Shown here: one piece after another, positions 1-7,592 of the stretch
How the letters are laid out: each line of letters opens with the position of its first letter
How positions within the stretch are numbered: the first letter of the stretch is position 1
Assembly (NCBI GenBank): GCA_934371915.1
Contig: CAKROE010000032.1
Span: forward strand, 1-26,114
Source of the DNA: an uncultured Blautia sp.
GTDB lineage: Bacteria; Bacillota; Clostridia; Lachnospirales; Lachnospiraceae
Length of the DNA stretch: 26,114 nucleotides
Direction: 5' to 3'
Notes under the pieces: model-generated
What the model saw: only the letters and a program-made list of their open reading frames with translations
Database searches by the model: none
Told to the model about the DNA's origin: nothing
Made by a program: the position numbers and the translations under genes

Positions 1-84
1 ACATACGGGGCAAAATCCCATCACCGAAGGTGATTTGGAATGGATTTTGACCAAGTTGCTGTGAACGGAGTGAACAGCAACTAA
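1..84. repeat. Right-hand part of a structured MITE-like repeat (copy 1)
   Basis: These 84 bases match 18920-19003 with a single difference (c at 77, t in the other copy). The left part of the element lies outside the window. The visible part keeps the nested hairpin with ATCACC/GGTGAT inside AAAATCC/GGATTTT, and the terminal sequence GTGAACAGCAAC (71-82). Its other half can fold back as GTTGCTGT/ACAGCAAC. The intact copy at 18859-19000 shows what the whole element looks like. It ends about 40 bases before the promoter of the ParA gene. Confidence 0.85.
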
Positions 85-120
85 ACAACAAATGCCTGTT
101 GAAATAATAAGCAATAGGCA

Positions 121-149
121 TTGCCAATTTCGACAGAATCCCTTATAAT
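121..149 (+). promoter_or_regulatory. Promoter of the parA-like gene
   Basis: The -35 box TTGCCA (121-126) and -10 box TATAAT (144-149) are separated by exactly 17 bases. Transcription would start near 156, about 30 bases before the ATG at 188. An inverted repeat AATGCCT (91-97) / AGGCATT (116-122) touches the -35 box and could be an operator; that role is inferred. Confidence 0.7.
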
Positions 150-187
150 GTGACATAGGAAAAGACATTTTTTATGGAGGGATTCCG

Positions 188-979
188 ATGGGAAAGACCG
201 TGACGATCTGTTTTACCAATAACAAGGGCGGCAGTGGTAAATCTACTACCTGTTCGAACCTCGGTGCGGCGATGGCGCGTGCCGGCAAAAAAGTACTTCT
301 GGTGGATGGGGATATGCAGTTGAATCTGTCGCTTGCATTCTTTCCGGAGGACTGGGTGCTTGAACATGCACAGGGAGAAAATAATCTCTATTACGCAATT
401 GGAAAACAGGCGGATCTGACAGATTATATCGTGCATACACCGTACGAAAATCTGGATCTGGTTCCATCTTCCACACTGATGAGTTCAATTGAATATGAGC
501 TTTTTACAAAGTGGCAGAGAGAATTTATCCTGCGAAAATGCCTGCAGAAGATCAAAGATTCCGAAGTTTATGACTACATCCTGATCGATGCACCACCGAC
601 ACTTGGCGGCTGGGTAATGAATATCCTGTGTGCATCTGACAAGGTGATCATTCCTGTGGAAGCGAGCCCGTGGGGAATGTTTGGTCTGGCAAATATGTTT
701 GAGTTTCTGAATGAAGTAAAGCAGATTTCACCGGAACTTGAGGTTGCCGGAATTGCTGTTACGAAGGTCGATACCCGTAAAAATTACTTCAAACAGACAA
801 TGGAAACCCTGCATGAGCTGGAAAGTATTTATGTATTTGAACATGTGATCCGCGTAGACAGTTCCGTAGAATGGTCTCAGGATAACAGTGTTCCGGTAGT
901 CGAATATAAGAAATCCAGCAGAAGTGCAAAAGAATATACAGAATTGGCAGAGGAGGTTATGAATCGTGTCAGTAGGTAA
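188..979 (+). CDS. ParA/Soj/MinD-family partition ATPase
   Basis: This is a 263-residue deviant-Walker ATPase of the ParA superfamily. Such proteins bind DNA non-specifically as ATP dimers and position cargo (plasmid, chromosome origin or protein assemblies). The deviant Walker A KGGSGKST is at residues 13-20 with signature Lys13 and P-loop Lys18. The A' motif LLVDGDMQLN is near residues 37-46 and Walker B is DYILIDAPP. Length fits a chromosomal ParA without an N-terminal HTH domain. The ATG follows a GGAGGG box. No parB or parS-like gene is visible. Instead the gene overlaps by 14 bases a small Lys/Ala-rich gene, which is the likely partner. The cargo cannot be told from sequence; naming it soj would be unjustified without ParB and the origin region. 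Confidence 0.9.
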   Translation: MGKTVTICFTNNKGGSGKSTTCSNLGAAMARAGKKVLLVDGDMQLNLSLAFFPEDWVLEHAQGENNLYYAIGKQADLTDYIVHTPYENLDLVPSSTLMSSIEYELFTKWQREFILRKCLQKIKDSEVYDYILIDAPPTLGGWVMNILCASDKVIIPVEASPWGMFGLANMFEFLNEVKQISPELEVAGIAVTKVDTRKNYFKQTMETLHELESIYVFEHVIRVDSSVEWSQDNSVPVVEYKKSSRSAKEYTELAEEVMNRVSR

Positions 980-1322
980 AGACAGCATCCTGCGTGCAGC
1001 AAATGCAGATGCAAAAACAACAGAAGTAAAAGCAGAAGCAAAACCGGCAGAAGAAGTAAAAGCTCCGGCAAAAGCAGAGGCAGCGAAAGCACCGGCAACA
1101 AAAAAAGCTCCTGCAAAGAGAACCGCAGCAAAAAAGACAACAGCTGCGAAAAAAACAACAACCACAAAGAAGACAACGACAAGAAAGAAAACTGTGAAGA
1201 CATCCGTTCTCACACCACAGAATTCTGAAGAACTTCAGGCAGCTTTTGTAAAAAATGCAGAGCCGGAAACTGTTGCAGGACCGGTTCATATCAATGAAGA
1301 TCTTCCTGTATATCTTCTGTAA
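966..1322 (+). CDS. Small Lys/Ala/Thr-rich histone-H1-like protein, putative ParA partner
   Basis: This 118-residue protein starts at GTG 966, placed by AGGAGG at 951-956 with 9-base spacing, inside the 3' end of the ParA gene. The tight overlap suggests translational coupling. A short N-terminal segment (GKDSILRAAN) is followed by a low-complexity basic region (about residues 17-78) rich in AK, KK, KKT and AAKK repeats, like eukaryotic H1 tails and bacterial H1-like proteins. The C-terminal ~40 residues are of mixed composition and end in EDLPVYLL. The basic tract should be disordered and bind DNA or another polyanion. ParB and McdB-type partners often use a short basic N-terminal peptide to stimulate ParA; the N-terminal segment here could do so, but that is inference. 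Several A7 runs in the tract are possible slippage sites. I know no named family for it. Confidence 0.8.
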   Translation: MSVGKDSILRAANADAKTTEVKAEAKPAEEVKAPAKAEAAKAPATKKAPAKRTAAKKTTAAKKTTTTKKTTTRKKTVKTSVLTPQNSEELQAAFVKNAEPETVAGPVHINEDLPVYLL

Positions 1323-1323
1323 T

Positions 1324-1374
1324 AAAAAATATCTGATCAATCAGAACTGTTCCTGGTTGATCAGATATTTTTTT
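1324..1374. terminator. Bidirectional Rho-independent terminator
   Basis: The stem AAAAAATATCTGATCAA (1324-1340) pairs with TTGATCAGATATTTTTT (from 1357) around a 16-base loop, flanked by T runs on either strand. It ends both the plus-strand parA/H1-like pair and the convergent DUF2798 gene, whose stop codon at 1373-1375 lies in the T run. Confidence 0.9.
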
Positions 1375-1867
1375 ATTCAGCAGATGTGGCAGCATCCTGT
1401 ACTGCTTCATTTTCTCTGAAAATATGTCTGAAAATAAAGCGTACGATCGGACCTGCATAGATCAGCTGCCAGAAGAATGCCATTGGGAAATTCATTGCGG
1501 TTGTTTGAAGCCATACAGCGACGAACTGGCTGCCGGCATTTTTAAACAGAATTGTTGCGGCAAGACTCATAAGCGGACACATAAAAGCAACAGATGCCAC
1601 GGAGATTGCAAGGATCTTGCTGAACGGATGGCTGTTTCTGAAATCAATCATACGTGCAGCGCACATGAAAGCAAGCTTGGATACAATAAAGAAATCAAGG
1701 ATGAAAGCAATCGGACCCATGATCACAAGCTCATGAAATGCGGAGAGAAAAACTTCATTTGACATTCCGCCGATGTTGAGAGAGATGTTGTAACAGATCA
1801 TCGCATAAACCATAAAAAATACCATGATGATCGTAAAAATAACTTCCTGAAATTTGTTTTTAGGCAT
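1373..1867 (-). CDS. DUF2798-family small membrane protein
   Basis: This is a 164-residue integral membrane protein with four predicted helices: about residues 7-27, 38-60, 84-106 and 120-145. It resembles DUF2798 proteins (conserved N-terminal FTIIMVFFMVYAMICYN-like helix, then NxxxFLxAFHE). The molecular function of the family is unknown. An upstream ATG at 1903 is in frame, but the AAGGAGG box seven or eight bases before the ATG at 1867 makes the start at MPKNKFQEV far more likely. It is a single gene, convergent with parA/H1-like, with its own promoter upstream. DUF2798 genes are often kept near small transcription factors; none is directly adjacent here. Confidence 0.8.
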   Translation of the reverse strand: MPKNKFQEVIFTIIMVFFMVYAMICYNISLNIGGMSNEVFLSAFHELVIMGPIAFILDFFIVSKLAFMCAARMIDFRNSHPFSKILAISVASVAFMCPLMSLAATILFKNAGSQFVAVWLQTTAMNFPMAFFWQLIYAGPIVRFIFRHIFRENEAVQDAATSAE

Positions 1868-2000
1868 AAAAAAATCCTCCTTAAAATGATTGAATTGATA
1901 CACTATTGTTCATAGTAAGTTACGTGAGCATGTGTTGTTCGTTAATCATTCAGAGAGAATGTGCGTTTCCAATTAGACCATATTCAATTTTGCGTGAGTT

Positions 2001-2029
2001 ATACTAACATATAGGCAAAGCGATGTCAA
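2001..2029 (-). promoter_or_regulatory. Promoter of the DUF2798 gene
   Basis: Read on the minus strand, TTGACA (2029-2024) and TAGTAT (2006-2001) are 17 bases apart. This gives a start site near 1995 and a 5' leader of about 125 bases before the ATG at 1867. TGGTCT occurs on the minus strand both downstream (1975-1980) and upstream, within a GGTCAGACC palindrome at 2071-2079. These could be operator half-sites, which is a weak inference. Confidence 0.6.
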
Positions 2030-2122
2030 CTATAAATTTATTTTGAGATGAAAAAAATAAAGTACAGATCGGTCAGACCAAAAAAGAGGATTTTGGGCGA
2101 AAAAGGTAAAAAAATTGCCCAC

Positions 2123-2141
2123 ACAATATGCCACATATTGT
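2123..2141. other. Perfect 8-bp inverted repeat in an intergenic gap
   Basis: ACAATATG and CATATTGT are separated by CCA. The site lies in the 1868-2301 gap, about 100 bases upstream of the DUF2798 promoter. It may be an operator or a small RNA hairpin. The rest of the gap is AT-rich with no convincing ORF, apart from the promoter and the terminator hairpin described separately. Confidence 0.5.
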
Positions 2142-2209
2142 TTCGCGCAAGAAAAATGTTATATATTATTAACAGTTAAATAATCCGGCGAGTATGAAAA
2201 TGAAAAAGA

Positions 2210-2256
2210 AATACCCTGATGAGCACTGAGCATTTCAGTATACATCAGGGTATTTT
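2210..2256 (+). terminator. Strong terminator hairpin, T run on the plus strand
   Basis: AATACCCTGATG pairs with CATCAGGGTATT, followed by TTTTTT. The T run favours plus-strand transcripts, yet no annotated gene ends here on that strand. A short untranslated transcript starting in 2040-2200 is possible. On the minus strand the same hairpin, with a weaker T-rich tail, would end the HTH regulator gene, whose stop is at 2302. Confidence 0.7.
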
Positions 2257-2301
2257 TTGTACTTATCAGATTAAATGTAAATGACAGAAAATCAATCTGT
2301 G

Positions 2302-3765
2302 TCAGTCATTTCCTTTTTTCAGATGTTCAATGATTTGCTGAAGCATTGAGATGCTTTCTTCTATGCTGTAAAAACAGTTTTCTTCCATATTTTCCAGATA
2401 GTCACGGAAAATTTCCACCAGTTTGGTTTCATTGATATTCAGTACAAGAATTTCTCCGACATTGTTTTTGAAGATCATCGTTCCGAAGTTTCCGCGGATG
2501 CAGAAATGAAGATTGGCAGGAAGATGATTCAGTGGTTTCTGAAGAAAACGGTAAGCACCGGATTCACAGCATGCACATACACCTTCCAGAACCTGTATAC
2601 GTTGTGCGGTAGTCAGTGGATGATAAAAAATTTCAGGGATCTCATCTGTGCGTCCTGAACGGACAAACTGCAGAAGCCCCTCATATGTAGAATAAATAAA
2701 AAACTGCTGATTTTTTATTTTGTCCATATTCATCTGAAATGCCTGTTCAGCCAGCGGAAGGATTGATGTTGCCTGCGGAATTTCATAATTAAAGATAGCA
2801 CGGAGCAGATCACCGGTAAAAAACGGTGTCAGGCAGGTTTCCGGCTGAATGCCGATCAGATCGTTTTCGGTAAATGCAGAGTCAAACATAGAACCGATCA
2901 CCACAGCATGATTTTCCGGGGTGAGAGCCGCCGGAGTAAAAAAAAGTGCACACTGATCCTGGTAGGAAGTATACATGCCATGAAGCATCCGGACAATTTC
3001 GGCAGAGCGGAAAAAGATTCCGGTCTGATAGTCGGAACTGCACAGTAGGGCAGCGTCCGAAGTCAGGATCATACATGGAAAAAGATTGAAGCTGTGGTAA
3101 TGTGCTTCGATCTTGTCGTAATAATAGTACAGCGAGTAATCATGCCCTGCCATATAAAGTGGGAATACGCTGTGCAGGTATTTCAGGTTGATGAGCTGAT
3201 GATCATCTGTAAAGCTTGTCTCGGTTCCAACGCATATGATCTGGCTGATCTTCAGCGAATCGGAAGGATTCAGGCTTGCAAGAAGATTAAACAGGAATTT
3301 GTAGTCCGGCTGCAAAAAGAGACAGATCTCACCGGAATCACGGTCTGCTTCCGAAAGGATCATCTGATGGACATAATAGTTTATATGCTGCTGAGAAGTC
3401 AGTGAAATACAGTCGGACCGGTTTTCTGCATAAGTGACATCTGGGGTAAAAGAACAGCCGCAGAATTCTGCAGAAGGCTGATCCGGAAAATTGCAGATAA
3501 AACTTTCCACACTTTTTCTTTTATAATACACATCTGCGCCGATTCTGGCGATATCCCAGTTTTCTTTTAATTTTTGCCATTCCAGTGGAGTGAGGTGCAT
3601 AAACTGCGCCATTTTTTTTATGATTTCATCAGACGGAGGATTACGCTTTCCACTGATAAATTTATACATAGTTGAACGGTCTGTATCACAGTATTTGGCC
3701 ATGGAATAGACCTTGATTTTTTTGTCATCGATAAATTGACTGAGTGTGTCGGAAAAAGCAGACAT
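2302..3765 (-). CDS. HTH (Cro/CI-type) transcriptional regulator, divergent from the pilus operon
   Basis: This is a 487-residue protein with an N-terminal Cro/CI-like helix-turn-helix at about residues 8-65 (YSMAKYCDTDRSTMYKFISG, then KRNPPSDEIIKKMAQFMHLT). It is followed by roughly 420 residues with no motif I recognise. The large effector or dimerisation part is unusual for an XRE protein. GAGGAG lies nine bases before the ATG. It is transcribed away from the pilus operon across a 312-bp shared upstream region (3766-4077). Streptococcal FCT pilus islands likewise have a ~500-residue regulator (RofA/Nra) divergent from the first pilus gene. The resemblance here is positional and in size only; the HTH type differs. 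Control of the pilus genes is inferred from position. Confidence 0.8.
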   Translation of the reverse strand: MSAFSDTLSQFIDDKKIKVYSMAKYCDTDRSTMYKFISGKRNPPSDEIIKKMAQFMHLTPLEWQKLKENWDIARIGADVYYKRKSVESFICNFPDQPSAEFCGCSFTPDVTYAENRSDCISLTSQQHINYYVHQMILSEADRDSGEICLFLQPDYKFLFNLLASLNPSDSLKISQIICVGTETSFTDDHQLINLKYLHSVFPLYMAGHDYSLYYYYDKIEAHYHSFNLFPCMILTSDAALLCSSDYQTGIFFRSAEIVRMLHGMYTSYQDQCALFFTPAALTPENHAVVIGSMFDSAFTENDLIGIQPETCLTPFFTGDLLRAIFNYEIPQATSILPLAEQAFQMNMDKIKNQQFFIYSTYEGLLQFVRSGRTDEIPEIFYHPLTTAQRIQVLEGVCACCESGAYRFLQKPLNHLPANLHFCIRGNFGTMIFKNNVGEILVLNINETKLVEIFRDYLENMEENCFYSIEESISMLQQIIEHLKKGND

Positions 3766-3959
3766 ATAAGAAAACTCCTCATAGATTATTCGTTATTATA
3801 AGCATAGCATGAGATGCCCGAAAAGTCCCGTATTTATTGAAAAACAGTGAAAAAATTCTTTCAAAAAATCCATCAGGATCAGAGAATGGATGTCGAATTT
3901 TGTATGAAAAACACGAATAATATATGCAAAAATGACGCTGTAAGATGCAATTCTGGAAG

Positions 3960-4045
3960 TTGTATACTCAATTACGCGCTGATAAACTATAGGTGTCACA
4001 GAAAACGGGGTAATGCTGAAACAGAAAGACATAAAAACTGTGACA
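3960..4045 (+). promoter_or_regulatory. Candidate promoter and leader hairpin of the pilus operon
   Basis: In the 312-bp gap a possible promoter is TTGTAT (3960-3965) - 17 bases - TAAACT (3983-3988). A TATACT at 3963-3968 is an alternative -10. Just downstream, TGTCACAG (3994-4001) is perfectly complementary to CTGTGACA (4038-4045), about ten bases before the ribosome binding site (4055-4068). The repeat could be a 5' leader hairpin or an operator. The promoter call is tentative because both boxes are poor matches, which would fit activator control. Confidence 0.4.
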
Positions 4046-4077
4046 AATATGAAAAAGGAGGAAGGGAGAAAAACGGA

Positions 4078-7038
4078 ATGTTAAAAGGAATAAGAAAGAT
4101 AATGACATTCCTGTTGACGTTGGCTGTAGTCTTATCCTTCATCTGCCAGACAGATCCGCAGATTTTTGCACAGAGTCCGGATGTTACTGACGATGAAGCA
4201 GAGGTGGCTGTTCAATCTGATGAGACGGCACTCCCTGAAGATGAGCAGTCGGCCGGTGAGGAGACTCAGGAAGAAGTTACGAAAGAAGAAACGAAAGAAG
4301 AAACGCAGGTAAAAACTCCGGTGGCAGAGACGACGCAGATGCAGAACACAGATGTGGACGAGCATCAGGGGATGGCAACGGAGCAGGCAGAAGCTGATCT
4401 GACAGATGGAGTCGGAAATTCAGAGACAAGTACAGACGAAGCCGGTTCGATCAGTGTAACGTCGATCATCATCGACCCGGAATCGCATTTTACGCTAACC
4501 TGTCGTTTTTACAGAACAGAAGATAAATCAGAAGATCCGATTAATACCCAGATCCTTTCTGAAAATGAAATTCCGGTAAAACCGCAGACACCGGCGCCAT
4601 CCGGCGAAAATGCAGATAAGAAAAAATTCCTGGGGTGGTTTCGGGAAGACGGAACGGAATTTACAGCAGAGGATTTTTTGAAAACAGGTGCACAGATTGC
4701 CGGAAAACAGGACGGTAAGCTCAAAGAAAATGTGGAACTCGATCTTTTTGCAAAGTTCAGTAATGTACATTATGTTTATTACAAAACAGATAATGGAGAG
4801 CATGGAAGAATCCTTCATACAGAAGCATTGGCAGATGGTGAAAAAATTATACCTGTTTCAGAAAATTATGGATACAAAGCAGAGGTTGGATATGTATTTG
4901 TCGGATGGTCCGGAAATTCAGAGTCCAATCAACCGGACAGTGAATATACGATCAACAGCACAGATGGTGATTTTGTCCTTTATCCGGTAGTAAACAAAGC
5001 AAGCTGGATACGCTTTGTATCAAATGGTGGAACGGCAGTAGATCCACAGCTGGTTTCCTGTGGTGAGAACTCACAGAATCCTTCTGATCCTGTGAAAGCC
5101 GGATATATATTTGACGGATGGTTCACCGATGAAGCCTGCAGTCAGGCATACACGTTTGGACAGACGGTAGAAACAGATCTTACTTTGTATGCGAAATGGA
5201 GAGAAGGAACTGCCGGTTACAAGGTTGTGTATTGGAAAGAAACGTTGACGACGGGTGTATATGATTATGTCAGTCAGGAGTCGGCAAGCGGTGCGACCGG
5301 AAGTACTGTGAAAGCAGATACTTATGGAAATGCCACAGGTTATTCCTGTTTTCATTATGATTCAAAGGCATCAAAAGATGTGACGATCGCAGGTGACGGA
5401 TCTACGGTATTGAATGTACGGTATGCGAGAAATTCTTATGTGTTTAAATTCCATCTGAATGACGGAAATGGAAGTATTCAGATCGGAGGAAAGACATATA
5501 CAGGCAGTAATTATTCGTTTACTGCAAAATATGGTGAAGCGATCGCAGACAGATGGCCGGCCGGAAATGAGGTACAGTACAATAACAGTGGTTGGGGATG
5601 GAACTGGTATTTTAATGGATGGAAAGGCGGAAAAAATACAGAAATACTTAAAACATCAAAGCGTCAGACGGTTACAGAGGATTTGATAAGGACAGATAAA
5701 GACAATGAAATACAGAATTATACAGCAGACTGGCAATCGGATCTGTATAAATTGGATGTACGTTATTGGGGACAGAATGTAGACGATGATGAATATACAG
5801 AATTAACAGATTACAGCCAGTTTGTATATGTGGCAGGAGCTTTTAATCCCAAAAATATTGCGGGATATGATTATGAGAAGCAGGAAGTGACCGATGGTGG
5901 AAGGAAAAATGCAGACCAAACGTATAATTTTTATTACACACGAAAAACATACGACCTCCAATTCTACAATGTCAGTCAGAAACCGGTAAAAACAGTTCAA
6001 TCTATTCGTTTTGAGAAGGATATTTCTGATCAGGACTGGACACCGCAGCCGCCGGATTCACTTCCGGAATATATGACGGAATTTGCAGGATGGTATACAA
6101 CTCCGGGATGTGAAGAGGGTTCTGAATTTTCTTTTGATAATGCAAAAATGCCGGCATCCAATCTGGCACTTTATGCAAAGTGGAGAGCAAAGACGATCAC
6201 AGTTACGTTTGTGACCGGGGAGAATGCAACACAGATTCCGGAACAACAGTTTGAAGCAAACCATGTGGCGCAGAAGCCGGAAGATCCGGAGAGGACACAT
6301 TACAGGTTTGTCGGCTGGACAACGGATGAAGCAGGAACGCAGCCGTTCAACTTTGATCAGATTCTCACGAAGGATCTTACGTTGTATGCGCAGTGGGCAA
6401 ACGAGGGCAGTTACACACTTACTTATGATGCGAATAACGGGACAGCAAATTCTCTGACATTGCTTGATACCGGACGCTATGCGGGTGGTGCCAAAGTAAA
6501 GATGGCGGGAATCCCGAAAGACTGGGCGGTGCCGGAAAACTCGAAAGGATTTCTCTGCTGGAATACAGAGGCAGATGGTACCGGCACAGATTATTATCCG
6601 GGGAATGAATTTGTGATGCCGGAAGAGGATGTGATCCTTTATGCAAAATGGACACAAAAAAGGAAAACAACTCTTACTTATAATTACAATGGCGGTATGG
6701 TAAATGGAGAGAAAAAAGCAGACGATGTTGTGGAAATCGAAAATCCGAATGAGAACTATACAATCAATAACGATTGTGCTGATGTAAAGATGAGCGGATA
6801 TTACTTCGCCGGCTGGAGCACTTCTGCGGACGGAAGCGATGGAGTCCTTCTGAAGAAAGGCGATGTGATCCGAATTGATACATTGGATGAAGAAAGCAAC
6901 GTGCTTTATGCGCAGTGGAAAGAAGAGACACCTGCTCCGATGGGTATCACAGATGAGCCACTTCCGTTTGCAGTGATGTTACTTGCCGGAATCGGCATGG
7001 CGGGATTTCTGCTGAAACCGATACGGCGGAAAAAATAA
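4078..7038 (+). CDS. Large surface adhesin with InlB-type repeats, probable pilus tip protein
   Basis: This 986-residue exported protein starts at ATG 4078 behind GGAGGAAGGGAG; the open frame extends upstream but only this start gives a signal peptide (residues 1-31, KGIRK then a hydrophobic core, ending IFAQS). Residues ~34-122 are a Glu/Thr-rich linker. From ~138 to 950 there are about ten InlB B-repeat/Flg_new-like units, most ending in LYAKW, LYAQW or a variant (GYIFDGWFTDEA then TLYAKW is typical). The C-terminus has a sorting-type signal: PAPMGI (952-957), a hydrophobic segment 961-979, and a KPIRRKK tail. LPXTG is absent; the PMGI core is shared with the major pilin downstream. It is first in the pilus operon, the position held by Cpa in streptococcal FCT islands. 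Ligand unknown. Confidence 0.85.
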   Translation: MLKGIRKIMTFLLTLAVVLSFICQTDPQIFAQSPDVTDDEAEVAVQSDETALPEDEQSAGEETQEEVTKEETKEETQVKTPVAETTQMQNTDVDEHQGMATEQAEADLTDGVGNSETSTDEAGSISVTSIIIDPESHFTLTCRFYRTEDKSEDPINTQILSENEIPVKPQTPAPSGENADKKKFLGWFREDGTEFTAEDFLKTGAQIAGKQDGKLKENVELDLFAKFSNVHYVYYKTDNGEHGRILHTEALADGEKIIPVSENYGYKAEVGYVFVGWSGNSESNQPDSEYTINSTDGDFVLYPVVNKASWIRFVSNGGTAVDPQLVSCGENSQNPSDPVKAGYIFDGWFTDEACSQAYTFGQTVETDLTLYAKWREGTAGYKVVYWKETLTTGVYDYVSQESASGATGSTVKADTYGNATGYSCFHYDSKASKDVTIAGDGSTVLNVRYARNSYVFKFHLNDGNGSIQIGGKTYTGSNYSFTAKYGEAIADRWPAGNEVQYNNSGWGWNWYFNGWKGGKNTEILKTSKRQTVTEDLIRTDKDNEIQNYTADWQSDLYKLDVRYWGQNVDDDEYTELTDYSQFVYVAGAFNPKNIAGYDYEKQEVTDGGRKNADQTYNFYYTRKTYDLQFYNVSQKPVKTVQSIRFEKDISDQDWTPQPPDSLPEYMTEFAGWYTTPGCEEGSEFSFDNAKMPASNLALYAKWRAKTITVTFVTGENATQIPEQQFEANHVAQKPEDPERTHYRFVGWTTDEAGTQPFNFDQILTKDLTLYAQWANEGSYTLTYDANNGTANSLTLLDTGRYAGGAKVKMAGIPKDWAVPENSKGFLCWNTEADGTGTDYYPGNEFVMPEEDVILYAKWTQKRKTTLTYNYNGGMVNGEKKADDVVEIENPNENYTINNDCADVKMSGYYFAGWSTSADGSDGVLLKKGDVIRIDTLDEESNVLYAQWKEETPAPMGITDEPLPFAVMLLAGIGMAGFLLKPIRRKK

Positions 7039-7053
7039 AAATCGGAGAAAAAT

Positions 7054-7539
7054 ATGAGAGCACTTCGTAATTTTCTGATCAGGCTGTTTTTACTGATCAC
7101 GGTGATCGCGATTCTTTTTGGAGTGGTATTTGGGCTGACGCCTATGGCAAATGCAGATATGCAGCCGGCGGTATGTGCGGGAGATCTGATGCTTTATTAC
7201 AGACTGGACAAGAATCTGAAAAGTGATGATGTCGTGGTATTCCAAAAAGAAGGTATACAGTACACCGGACGGATCGTGGCAGTCCCCGGAGATGTTGTGG
7301 AGATTACGGATGAGTCCGATTTAATGGTCAATGAAAGTACGGTGACGGAAGAAAATATTTTTTATACGACACCGGCATATGATTCAGAGGTGGAATATCC
7401 GCTGACGCTGAAAGAAGATCAGTATTTTATTCTCTGCGACAGCAGGGAAGGGGCAAAGGACAGCCGGTCTTTCGGGGCAGTTGAAACAGGTGAAATAAAA
7501 GGAAAAGTCATTACCATCGTACGCCGTTCAGGTATCTGA
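7054..7539 (+). CDS. sipA: SipA-like, catalytically inactive signal-peptidase-family protein (pilus assembly)
   Basis: This 161-residue protein belongs to the S26 signal peptidase I family. It has one N-terminal membrane segment (about residues 9-28), a box B-like stretch ADMQPAVCAGD, box D GRIVAVPGD (72-80) and box E DSREGAKDSRSFG (129-141). In active enzymes box B carries the Ser nucleophile before Met-x-Pro, and a Lys precedes the Arg of box D. Here these are Asp35 and Gly72, so both catalytic residues are missing while the fold motifs remain. The same double loss is known for SipA of Streptococcus pyogenes FCT islands, needed for pilus assembly. It lies 15 bases after the adhesin gene and upstream of pilin and sortase genes, as sipA does. 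A chaperone role is inferred from that parallel. Confidence 0.85.
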   Translation: MRALRNFLIRLFLLITVIAILFGVVFGLTPMANADMQPAVCAGDLMLYYRLDKNLKSDDVVVFQKEGIQYTGRIVAVPGDVVEITDESDLMVNESTVTEENIFYTTPAYDSEVEYPLTLKEDQYFILCDSREGAKDSRSFGAVETGEIKGKVITIVRRSGI

Positions 7540-7592
7540 TGGATGAGTGACGGAGCAGCAAAAAAAGATTACAGACAGGATAAGGTGAGAGT

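Noticed and set aside
728..1340. Long minus-strand frames rich in Leu, Phe, Val or Cys opposite the parA/H1-like genes
   Set aside because: They are reverse readings of the Lys/Ala/Thr-rich coding sequence, which avoids stops on the opposite strand. No start signals or family resemblance.
3847..4077. 77-codon upstream extension of the adhesin frame
   Set aside because: The ATG at 4078 has a ribosome binding site and yields a proper signal peptide. The extension would bury it and covers the leader repeat.
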